A DNA stretch of 5,279 nt from Omnitrophica WOR_2 bacterium RIFCSPHIGHO2_01_FULL_52_10. GTDB taxonomy: Bacteria > Omnitrophota > Gorgyraeia > Zapsychrales > Zapsychraceae. Both the position numbers and the translations under genes were made by a program. The stretch's first letter is position 1, and each line of letters starts with the position of its first letter. The stretch covers positions 1 to 5,279 of the forward strand of contig MHGM01000023.1 of assembly GCA_001805565.1 (NCBI GenBank). The letters run 5' to 3'. The notes beneath the pieces are model-generated. The model made no database searches. It saw only the letters and a list, made by a program, of their open reading frames with translations, and was not told the origin of the DNA. This document shows positions 1-5,279 of the stretch, piece after piece.

Positions 1-1910
1 CCAAGAATTTTTTCTTGCCTTTTAATGTGCTGAAAGGCCCACTGACCTTTCTGGCGCAAGTCACCTGCGAGATCCGCGACCTTAACGTTGACCTGTTCGC
101 CGCTCAAGCGCGGCTGGACCGAAGGAAAATATTTCTCGAACAAAAGCTTTCTCTTGGCCGGCGCGTCGCCGTAATCGATGCCGGTGCCGGAGATCGAATC
201 ACACAAAACCAAAAGTTCCCTGGCCAGCGGGATCTCCCGGAGGCCTTCGCCCGCGGCGACGTGCTCCAGCAGATCGGCGCAATTCAAGAGATTGCCCGCG
301 TACAGGCTCAGGAAGGCTACGCTTTCCCCGCGCTGCGCGGCCATGTCAAGGCCGTCGTTCCAGTCGGCGTTCTCCAGGCGGGTGATATTGTGTTCACCGA
401 CGTTGAAAAACTGAACAAGATGCTGAACCAGGATGTGCTCTAAAATAGACCCCTCATAAACACGGTCGTTAAAATCCTTCAGCCGGCTGCCCTCCTGCGG
501 TGTCCAGGCCCGGTCGTAGCGCTGACCGCGGAATGTCTGCGGGTCGCAGAAATAATCCTGGCGCTCGAACACGATACCCGTGTCGCCGGTCTGGTGGATG
601 TACAATAAAAGTGTCAAAAACGGCCAGGCGCCGTGGTCCATCCACACGCGCGAGATCGCGTTACGGTCCGCCAGAAATTCCCCCGGGGCCGCGCCGATGA
701 TGGTGGCATTCGACCCGTCGATGCGCACGCCCGCGAAATTATTGATCAATGCCGCACGCACGCTCTCTGGTTCGCTCAGGATCAAGGACAACAGATCTTG
801 CCAAAGGTCCCGCCAGCCCTTGCCTCCCTTCCCGTAATCGTGATCCGGTAAAAATGAACATCCGAATATCCGCCGTAACACCGGCTGCAAGCTGACCCAG
901 TGCATCCACGTGTTAAACCCCGCGTCCGCCGTCCTCAAACGGATGGTCTGCGCCTTTTTCATCCAAAATTTTTGATTCCGTAAAAGCGCCGACTCAAATT
1001 CCCTGGCTGAAGCAAACCGCTCAAATATCTTTTGGGCTTCGCCGCGATTTGACCCTATCCCCATCACAATGAAATATTCTTTCTTGCGGCCGCTCCCCAG
1101 ACTGATTTTCTTAAAACGCAGCGCCCCCACCGCTTCTTGACCGTCCAGAGCTTCCCGGGGAAGAACTTCCGGCGCAAAATTTCTGACCACGGCCTCGGGG
1201 GCAAAGCACGTTCCCCCTTCGCCGTAAAAACTCCGCGCGGTCGGGAACGTCCCGGCAGGGTTCTCGCCCTTGTCCGTCCTGCCCAGGACATAATAAACCG
1301 TCTGGTTGATTTTGTGCCCGTGCTCGTTGAAAAGCATCGTTGGCTCCACCAGGACGCCTTGCGGTAACTGGATAATCCTGCTCAACAAAGACGTGACATG
1401 TTCATGATCGTGTTTATTCGCCAGCACCCTGGCGAAAATGGGCAGGCTGAACGTCGGTGTAAACTGGATTGTTTTGCGGGAAATATTTTTGACGCTGACG
1501 CGCATCAGTTCCACGTTCTCGCCGGTGACAGGCACGAAATTGACCGCTTCCATGACGAGTCCCGCTTTGGGATGACGGCGCGTCAGTTGATGCCACAACG
1601 GCCCCGCTTCGACAAAAGAGCCTTCTGCGGATGAAGGCTGGGCGATGGAAAACGCGCCTTTACCTCCGATAAAACAAAAAAAATCGCGCACATTATTGCG
1701 TAAATCTTCCGTTGAGACCGGTTTGGTCAGATACCGGAGACTATCGATCTTGATGTCGCCGCTTAAAAAAGGGGTGATGGCGGATTTAATGCCGGTGGAA
1801 TCAATGCCGCACAGAGGGAAATAAATGGTCTTGAGTTCCGTGGCTGGCCGTGAAGAAAAACTGATCCCGTCCTCAAGGTAGGTGTACAACTTATTGACTG
1901 AATGACGCAT
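1..1910 (-). CDS. GH94-like glycan (cellobiose-type) phosphorylase, 3' end cut by window edge
   Basis: Open frame of 636 codons, without a stop, running off the left edge, so the C-terminus is missing. Residues 20-320 look like the N-terminal beta-sandwich of disaccharide phosphorylases, with conserved-looking blocks PLWHQLTR (104-111), HVTSLL (171-176) and YGEGGT (229-234). The (alpha/alpha)6-barrel begins near 330 and holds GWRDLWQD (365-372) and ENADWNDGLDM (513-523). The second motif matches the ADWND block that carries the general-acid aspartate in characterised GH94 enzymes, here probably D519. Such enzymes split beta-linked oligosaccharides with phosphate to sugar-1-phosphate, usually in the cytosol. 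No signal peptide is seen, in keeping with that. The ATG at 1908-1910 is chosen because an in-frame TAG lies six codons upstream (1926-1928) and AGGGT (1918-1922) sits 7 nt before it. The related clan GH-Q families GH149 and GH161 remain possible, and the substrate cannot be told from this fragment. The family call is firm; the specificity is open. Confidence 0.92.
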   Translation of the reverse strand, partial: MRHSVNKLYTYLEDGISFSSRPATELKTIYFPLCGIDSTGIKSAITPFLSGDIKIDSLRYLTKPVSTEDLRNNVRDFFCFIGGKGAFSIAQPSSAEGSFVEAGPLWHQLTRRHPKAGLVMEAVNFVPVTGENVELMRVSVKNISRKTIQFTPTFSLPIFARVLANKHDHEHVTSLLSRIIQLPQGVLVEPTMLFNEHGHKINQTVYYVLGRTDKGENPAGTFPTARSFYGEGGTCFAPEAVVRNFAPEVLPREALDGQEAVGALRFKKISLGSGRKKEYFIVMGIGSNRGEAQKIFERFASAREFESALLRNQKFWMKKAQTIRLRTADAGFNTWMHWVSLQPVLRRIFGCSFLPDHDYGKGGKGWRDLWQDLLSLILSEPESVRAALINNFAGVRIDGSNATIIGAAPGEFLADRNAISRVWMDHGAWPFLTLLLYIHQTGDTGIVFERQDYFCDPQTFRGQRYDRAWTPQEGSRLKDFNDRVYEGSILEHILVQHLVQFFNVGEHNITRLENADWNDGLDMAAQRGESVAFLSLYAGNLLNCADLLEHVAAGEGLREIPLARELLVLCDSISGTGIDYGDAPAKRKLLFEKYFPSVQPRLSGEQVNVKVADLAGDLRQKGQWAFQHIKRQEKIL

Positions 1911-1917
1911 CGAATCT

Positions 1918-1922
1918 ACCCT
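1918..1922 (-). promoter_or_regulatory. Weak Shine-Dalgarno-like site of the phosphorylase gene
   Basis: On the minus strand AGGGT lies 7 nt before the ATG. The match to the anti-Shine-Dalgarno is short. It supports this ATG mainly because an in-frame stop excludes any start more than five codons further upstream. The site sits immediately outside the foot of the long hairpin at 1928-1965. Confidence 0.45.
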
Positions 1923-1927
1923 AAACT

Positions 1928-1965
1928 ATGATCCCAAATTTTGCTATTGCAAAATTTGGGATCAT
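1928..1965. repeat. Perfect inverted repeat: 17-bp arms, 4-nt loop
   Basis: Left arm 1928-1944, loop TATT 1945-1948 and right arm 1949-1965 are perfectly complementary over 17 bp. The arms contain ATCCCAAATTTTGC and its complement. Neither strand shows a T-run after the stem, so it is not a standard intrinsic terminator. It ends 17 nt before the phosphorylase ATG, so in that transcript it would be a stable 5'-leader stem just upstream of the ribosome-binding site. It could be a leader regulatory or stabilising stem, a protein-binding site, or one copy of a dispersed palindromic element. The structure is certain; the role is unknown. Confidence 0.85.
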
Positions 1966-1966
1966 G

Positions 1967-1976
1967 TCAAATTTGA
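1967..1976. promoter_or_regulatory. 10-bp palindrome at the predicted transcription start, possible operator
   Basis: TCAAATTTGA is a perfect 10-bp palindrome. It lies 7 nt downstream of the candidate -10 hexamer of the phosphorylase promoter, about where transcription would begin. The core CAAATTT recurs in both arms of the neighbouring hairpin. A repressor site is conceivable, but A+T-rich palindromes of this length also arise by chance. Confidence 0.25.
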
Positions 1977-1983
1977 AGATACC

Positions 1984-2012
1984 ATTGTAATACGGAAAAG
2001 GTCATTGGACAA
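1984..2012 (-). promoter_or_regulatory. Candidate sigma70-like promoter for the phosphorylase gene
   Basis: On the minus strand TTGTCC (2007-2012, 4 of 6 to TTGACA) is followed by a 17-nt spacer and TACAAT (1984-1989, 5 of 6 to TATAAT). Transcription would start near 1977 and give a leader of about 67 nt that includes the perfect hairpin. If real, the phosphorylase can be expressed separately from the PilZ genes upstream. This is a motif match only. Confidence 0.45.
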
Positions 2013-2041
2013 GCATCTTGAGGAAACGGCCTCTTGAAATT

Positions 2042-2401
2042 CTAAAGCGACGCCACGGCGGGCGGGATGAATTGGTACAACCGGGACATATGGAGGAGAT
2101 CGATCGTGTGGAATTTCAAGCCGACATCGCGCATGCCGGATTCGTCATCATTGGTGACCCAAACCACCTGGCCTTTTAAAGTCATCGGCCGCTTGCAGTC
2201 GGGCAATTCGATTTCCAGGGTGACGCTGTCATTAACGAACAGCTGCTCTTTGGTGGTGATCTTTATGCCCTGGCCGGAAGCGTCACGTAACGAAACGTTT
2301 ATACCGTAACTCCGGTGACTGTCTCTGAACCTGGCTGGAAAACGGGCGACGAAGCGCTCGAATGTCCTGCGGTCTTCCCTGCCGCGCTCCGCGATTTGCA
2401 T
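2042..2401 (-). CDS. Single-domain PilZ protein, second gene of the pair
   Basis: A 119-residue protein made almost entirely of one PilZ domain, the c-di-GMP-binding fold. The signature is intact: RTFER (R12 and R16, the RxxxR motif) in the N-terminal region, and DASGQG (D40, S42, G45, the D/NxSxxG motif) at the start of the beta-barrel. A later strand, GQVVWV, followed by the GLKF element, is also typical of the family. There is no signal peptide, membrane segment or output domain, so it should be cytosolic and act by binding a partner when loaded with c-di-GMP. The ATG is preceded by GGAAGAG, a good ribosome-binding site with about 6 nt spacing. It begins 15 nt after the other PilZ gene, very likely in one transcript. 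The target is unknown: motility, secretion and exopolysaccharide are usual roles in the family, and nothing here chooses among them. Confidence 0.9.
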   Translation of the reverse strand: MQIAERGREDRRTFERFVARFPARFRDSHRSYGINVSLRDASGQGIKITTKEQLFVNDSVTLEIELPDCKRPMTLKGQVVWVTNDDESGMRDVGLKFHTIDLLHMSRLYQFIPPAVASL

Positions 2402-2416
2402 GAGGCTCTTCCTTTA

Positions 2417-2740
2417 TTAAGTTATTAAGCGCAAATAATCCTTCACGTTGGTCCGGGAACCTTGAAGCATGTCTTTAAACACAACACCGATCCGGAAATT
2501 ATTCGTTTGCGCAATCGGGTTGACCCACTGGATCTTGCCGACCACCAGGGCAGATTGCCCTTCTTCGGAGAGATCCAGCTGAATGGCGATCTCTTTATTA
2601 AGGGAGATCCTGTGATTGGAGATCAACCCCAACCCGCCCTGGCTAAAATCTATGGTCTTGCTGGACTCAAACGGCCCCCCCTGCTGGCCATCCACAGGAA
2701 CAGTGCAGATATGCCGGGGGTTTTTTCTTTTATTCTGCAT
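2417..2740 (-). CDS. Single-domain PilZ protein, first gene of the pair
   Basis: A 107-residue PilZ protein. The motif RKNPR (R5 and R9) lies right at the N-terminus, followed by DFSQGG (D31, S33, G36), so both c-di-GMP contact motifs are kept. Strand GKIQWV and a later RIGVVF element complete the fold. There are no membrane segments, so it should be cytosolic. The start is set by the position of RxxxR and by an in-frame stop a short way upstream. The 20 nt before this ATG are nearly all A and T with no visible Shine-Dalgarno, unlike the next gene. The gene ends in tandem stops, TAA TAA, and the following PilZ gene resumes in the same frame. The two proteins share the fold but little else, so they are either an old duplication or independently acquired. 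No target can be assigned. Confidence 0.9.
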   Translation of the reverse strand: MQNKRKNPRHICTVPVDGQQGGPFESSKTIDFSQGGLGLISNHRISLNKEIAIQLDLSEEGQSALVVGKIQWVNPIAQTNNFRIGVVFKDMLQGSRTNVKDYLRLIT

Positions 2741-2809
2741 TTTTATAACTTTTTTATTATCTAGAACTTAAATATCGTTATCCAGGGGGCACTGCCTGTT
2801 GGAACTCTT

Positions 2810-2823
2810 GCTTTCCGGAAAGC
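2810..2823. promoter_or_regulatory. 14-bp perfect palindrome, possible operator
   Basis: GCTTTCCGGAAAGC is a perfect 14-bp palindrome, overlapped at its right by a second one, AAGCGCTT (2820-2827). It lies in the divergent intergenic region 70 nt upstream of the first PilZ ATG and 18 nt from the TATAAT at 2841. With no loop it would make a poor RNA hairpin, so a dimeric DNA-binding protein site is more plausible. No regulator is encoded in the window. Confidence 0.35.
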
Positions 2824-2927
2824 GCTTCCACCACTTCAAATATAATACATTATTTCCTAAAAAGCAAATATTTGACAAAAAAATATTGCAAAGCAGGGAA
2901 TGGGTTGTTACTTTGAAGTAAGCCCAT

Positions 2928-2936
2928 AGAAAGGAG
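2928..2936 (+). promoter_or_regulatory. Strong Shine-Dalgarno that fixes a TTG start
   Basis: AGAAAGGAG is followed after 6 nt by TTG at 2943-2945. The strength and spacing of this site, and the absence of any in-frame ATG before codon 41 of the resulting protein, make TTG the best start for the cvpA-like gene. Starting at codon 41 would remove the first two hydrophobic segments. Confidence 0.8.
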
Positions 2937-2942
2937 CCGGCC

Positions 2943-3680
2943 TTGTCCTCCACAACGGATTCTGTTGTACTGGCGTTAACGCTTTATTTTCTGTATCGCG
3001 GCTGGTCGCAAGGATTGTTGCGTACCCTGATAGGGCCGATCGCGCTGCTCCTGGGATGCGTTATGGCCGTAATCTATTATTCCCAAAACCATAATATCAT
3101 GATGGCGTTTGCCATCAGCATCGTCGCGCCCATAATTTTAAACCTTCTGCTTTCTTTCGTGTTGGCCGTCTGGCAAAAAATGGTCAACGCCGACAAGCCC
3201 GTTTCACCGGTCAGCCGCGCCTGGGGCGCCGGCCTTTGCGCTCTCTGGGGCGGCATCCATCTTTTGCTGATCATCGTTCTCATTGCCCTGATCCCCAGCA
3301 ACGCTTCCTGGATCGAAAGCGTACGCCAGGATATCTTTGATTCCGGAACGTACTCGCTCGTCGATCAATGGGCAAAACATCTGATCCCCAAGAAATCCAT
3401 CGACATCCGCGCGATTTCGCAAACCTTAAAAGACCCGGGCCAGATACAACGCCTGCAGTCATCGGCGGAATACCAGGCCGTGCGGGACGATAAAACCATT
3501 CAGACGCTCCTGACAGATGAAGAGATCGTGCGGGATATTCGGGATAAAAATTTCACCAGGCTGATGGCGAACCCCAAGATGCAGGCGGTCATAAAAGACC
3601 CTGAGCTGGTCAAGAAGATATTGGACATGAACGTCAAGATCATGGAACAAAAAGCGCAACCGGGCGAGGATCAGAAATGA
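2943..3680 (+). CDS. cvpA: CvpA family integral membrane protein with a C-terminal helical repeat domain
   Basis: A 245-residue protein starting with TTG. Four hydrophobic segments are visible at about 8-19, 26-46, 53-78 and 97-117, the usual CvpA arrangement. RGWSQGLLR (19-27) fits the conserved RGxxxGxxR patch between the first two helices, and SRAWGAGLCALWGG (91-104) fits the conserved turn into the last helix. E. coli CvpA was named for its need in colicin V production and is linked to envelope homeostasis; its molecular activity is not settled. This protein is longer than the roughly 160-residue basic family form. Its extra C-terminal part (about 120-245) is charged and predicted helical, and holds two related units near 174-203 and 207-230, each built around QAV, a D-rich turn and a following helix. 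The gene diverges from the PilZ pair and converges on mnmE. The family call is good; the function is unknown. Confidence 0.85.
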   Translation: MSSTTDSVVLALTLYFLYRGWSQGLLRTLIGPIALLLGCVMAVIYYSQNHNIMMAFAISIVAPIILNLLLSFVLAVWQKMVNADKPVSPVSRAWGAGLCALWGGIHLLLIIVLIALIPSNASWIESVRQDIFDSGTYSLVDQWAKHLIPKKSIDIRAISQTLKDPGQIQRLQSSAEYQAVRDDKTIQTLLTDEEIVRDIRDKNFTRLMANPKMQAVIKDPELVKKILDMNVKIMEQKAQPGEDQK

Positions 3681-3710
3681 ACTTCTCTCTAAAATCCTTT
3701 CAGAAAATTT

Positions 3711-5108
3711 TTATTTTCCGATGCAAAACCGCGCGAAGATTTGTTCCAGCAAATCGTTGTCGATATAACGTCCGGTAATGGTATCCAGAAAATTTACCGC
3801 CCGCTTGATTCCCTCCGAAACAAATTCCAGAGACAATTTCTTCTTGAGCGTTTCCTGGGCCTGCGCGACGGCCGCCAGGGCGTCTTGCAGCGCGCGCACA
3901 TGCCTCGCGTTACTGATCAAAATGCCGTGCGTATCGATGACCTTGCCGTGCCAGACTTGCGCGGCGATCTCCCTTTCCAGTTGCGCGATGCCTTCTTTGT
4001 TGAGCGCGGACACGCGCACGATGTTGCCGCCCGGGAACGCCGTCTTAATTTTGTGTTCATCGATCCTGGGCGGTAGATCACATTTGTTCAGAACAATGAA
4101 CAAATTCCGTCCCCGAACCAGGTCGAAAAGTTTTTCATCTTCGGCGTTAAGCGCCGCGCTGGCATCCAGAATAAAAAGCACGAGGTCGGCGCCGCGGATG
4201 GACATTTGGCTGCGCCGGATGGCCTCTTCCTCGATCAGATCGCGCGGCTCAAAAACACCGGCGGTATCGACGAGCTGAAAAGGGATCCCCTCGATCTGCG
4301 CGGTTTCTTCAATGGTGTCGCGTGTCGTGCCGGCGATCGGCGTTACAATAGCCCGCGGCTGCTTTAAAAGGACATTTAAAAGCGACGACTTGCCCACATT
4401 GGGCCGGCCGCAGATAACGACCTTGATCCCGTCTTTTAATATCCGGCCGTGGTCGGCCGACGACAAAAGCTGCTGCATATCATCCTGCGCCCCTTGCATG
4501 CGCTCGCACAATGACAATACCCATTGTTTCTCGGTGTCGATGTCATCTTCCGGGAAATTAATGATGGCCTCAATGGCCACATAAACATTCATCAAATGTT
4601 CCCGGATTCTTTCCAACTCTGTTGACAATTCACCTTTTAGCTGGTGAGCGCTGACCCGCAAGAACGCCTCGGTCCTGGAATGGATCAGATCCAAAACCGC
4701 CTCCGCCTGGGTCAGGTCGATGCGGCCGTTTAAAAACGCGCGTTTGGTGAATTCACCCGGTTCGGCCGGACGCGCGCCCAGATCAACGGCCAGCTTGAAA
4801 ATCGTCCGCACCGCGGCAACGCCGCCATGCGCGCTGATCTCAACGACGTCTTCTCTCGTATAACTTTTCGGCGCGCGCATCAGCGTCAATAACGCTTCAT
4901 CAATAGTCTCTCCCCCGCGCACGACATCCCCGTAACGGGCCGTAAAACTTTTGAATTCGGACGGCTTCTCTTTGTTCCTGGCCACGAACATTTTGTCCGC
5001 AACGGCCAGGGCATCTTTACCGCTCAGACGAACAATTCCTATCCCGCCCTCACCAACAGGCGTTGATACGGCAACGATGGTATCGTCTATATAAGAGAGT
5101 TGTGGCAT
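3711..5108 (-). CDS. mnmE: tRNA uridine-5-carboxymethylaminomethyl(34) synthesis GTPase MnmE
   Basis: A complete 465-residue MnmE (TrmE), close to the 454 residues of E. coli. With MnmG it installs the carboxymethylaminomethyl group on wobble uridine 34 of certain tRNAs, using GTP, a methylene-tetrahydrofolate donor and FAD on MnmG, in the cytoplasm. Residues 1-120 form the folate-binding, dimerising N-domain, ending in the family block FTKRAFLNGRIDLTQAEAV (120-138). A helical domain follows. The G domain is inserted at about 228-385: GRPNVGKS (234-241, with the K+-coordinating asparagine N237), TPIAGTTRD (256-264), DTAG (281-284), NKCD (341-344) and SAL (367-369). The protein ends in FCIGK, the invariant C-terminus whose cysteine (C462) is needed for modification. 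All key motifs are intact. The ATG fits the family N-terminus, but I see no Shine-Dalgarno before it. mnmG is not in the window. Confidence 0.98.
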   Translation of the reverse strand: MPQLSYIDDTIVAVSTPVGEGGIGIVRLSGKDALAVADKMFVARNKEKPSEFKSFTARYGDVVRGGETIDEALLTLMRAPKSYTREDVVEISAHGGVAAVRTIFKLAVDLGARPAEPGEFTKRAFLNGRIDLTQAEAVLDLIHSRTEAFLRVSAHQLKGELSTELERIREHLMNVYVAIEAIINFPEDDIDTEKQWVLSLCERMQGAQDDMQQLLSSADHGRILKDGIKVVICGRPNVGKSSLLNVLLKQPRAIVTPIAGTTRDTIEETAQIEGIPFQLVDTAGVFEPRDLIEEEAIRRSQMSIRGADLVLFILDASAALNAEDEKLFDLVRGRNLFIVLNKCDLPPRIDEHKIKTAFPGGNIVRVSALNKEGIAQLEREIAAQVWHGKVIDTHGILISNARHVRALQDALAAVAQAQETLKKKLSLEFVSEGIKRAVNFLDTITGRYIDNDLLEQIFARFCIGK

Positions 5109-5133
5109 AGTTTTAAGATTTCAAACCGTAAAT

Positions 5134-5271
5134 GACAGGTTACCCGGGCATCCGGTTATCCGGGACTGGGTGACCCGGAGATCAGAATATCAGGGATATA
5201 TTTTTATCTTCCTGATATCCGGATTCCCGGATCTCCTAGTTCCTGATTCCCTGATCCCCGGATACCCTGAA
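5134..5271. repeat. Sixteen-unit degenerate 8-nt repeat array folded as a 63-12-63 inverted repeat
   Basis: The plus strand 5134-5196 reads as eight units of about 8 nt with core ATCCGG or ATCAGG: 5134, 5142, 5150, 5158, 5166 (7 nt), 5173, 5181 and 5189. The minus strand 5271-5209 reads as eight more of the same kind. Both arms are exactly 63 nt, and the one short 7-nt unit, starting CT, is fifth from the outside in both. The 12-nt centre (5197-5208) is A+T only except its last base. By eye 45 of 63 positions pair across the arms, plus about four G-T pairs. The unit ATCCGGAT is itself a palindrome. The array starts 25 nt upstream of the mnmE ATG. It is non-coding as far as I can see; it could be a mobile palindromic element, a transcript-end or leader structure, or a protein-binding array. 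Confidence 0.8.
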
Positions 5272-5279
5272 ACTGGCAG

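Larger units (their letters stand above)
2741..2942. other. Divergent intergenic region between the PilZ pair and the cvpA-like gene
   Basis: This 202-nt A+T-rich stretch must contain promoters for both directions. TATAAT occurs at 2841-2846 (plus) and overlaps TATTAT on the minus strand (2842-2847), but neither has a good -35 at normal spacing. A perfect TTGACA at 2872-2877 (plus) has no matching -10 about 17 nt downstream. I therefore assign no promoter. A minus-strand open frame of 61 codons across it has no recognisable features and I treat it as chance. I see no riboswitch that I can identify. Confidence 0.5.

Noticed and set aside
15..443. Plus-strand open frame of 142 codons
   Set aside because: It lies wholly antisense to the phosphorylase, whose conserved motifs are on the other strand, and its own translation shows no family pattern.
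1961..1966. TTGACA-like -35 next to the hairpin (minus strand, near 1966-1971)
   Set aside because: A perfect TTGACA is present, but the -10 position would fall in the hairpin as ATAGCA, a poor match. The TTGTCC/TACAAT pair just upstream is better.
2741..2800. c-di-GMP riboswitch in the leader of the PilZ pair
   Set aside because: A regulatory RNA would be attractive given the PilZ genes, but I could not find the conserved core of a c-di-GMP riboswitch or a convincing stem set on the minus strand here.
2872..2877. Perfect TTGACA on the plus strand as the -35 of the cvpA-like gene
   Set aside because: No hexamer resembling TATAAT is found 15-19 nt downstream, so it is probably chance in an A+T-rich stretch.
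2768..2953. Minus-strand open frame of 61 codons in the divergent intergenic region
   Set aside because: It overlaps the cvpA-like start and its Shine-Dalgarno, has no family pattern, and sits in A+T-rich DNA where promoters are expected.
3703..3718. Possible terminator hairpin between the converging cvpA-like gene and mnmE
   Set aside because: GAAAAT and ATTTTC can pair around TTTT, but the stem is only 6 bp with one G-C pair at its base, and it overlaps the mnmE stop codon. It is too weak to call a terminator.
3778..4278. Plus-strand open frame of 166 codons inside mnmE
   Set aside because: It is antisense to the highly conserved MnmE frame, and its serine- and arginine-rich translation is typical of a shadow frame.

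Overview
The window carries five protein genes on a bacterial chromosome fragment of roughly 50% GC. Left to right they are: a glycan phosphorylase of the cellobiose-phosphorylase (GH94-like) type, cut off by the left edge; two small single-domain PilZ proteins; a CvpA-type membrane protein; and the tRNA-modification GTPase MnmE. The gene content fits a Gram-negative-like bacterium using c-di-GMP signalling. The mix of a TTG start with a strong Shine-Dalgarno, ATG starts with almost none, and intergenic DNA full of short palindromic units suggests an uncultivated lineage, perhaps Omnitrophota or a neighbour. That taxonomic guess is weak and rests on general impression; no marker gene here settles it.

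Layout. Positions 1-1910 (minus) are the first 636 codons of the phosphorylase; its C-terminus lies beyond the left edge. Positions 1911-2041 are its leader, with a candidate sigma70-like promoter, a small palindrome at the predicted transcription start, and a perfect 17-bp-arm hairpin just before the start codon. Positions 2042-2740 (minus) hold the two PilZ genes, 15 nt apart and in the same reading frame. Positions 2741-2942 are a 202-nt A+T-rich divergent intergenic region with a 14-bp perfect palindrome. Positions 2943-3680 (plus) are the CvpA-like gene, converging on mnmE (3711-5108, minus) across a 30-nt gap. Positions 5109-5279 hold no gene that I can see, but contain a regular structure: sixteen degenerate 8-nt units arranged as two 63-nt arms pointing at each other around a 12-nt A+T-rich centre.

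How the genes fit together. mnmE is housekeeping and has no visible functional tie to its neighbours. The PilZ pair very probably forms one transcription unit, both copies keeping the c-di-GMP-binding signature. The phosphorylase follows on the same strand and could be read through from it, but it seems to have its own promoter. A link between c-di-GMP and glycan phosphorolysis is therefore only a hypothesis. No gap exceeds 202 nt, and I found no tRNA, rRNA, CRISPR array or insertion-sequence gene. The least explained feature is the symmetric repeat array upstream of mnmE; the hairpin before the phosphorylase comes second.
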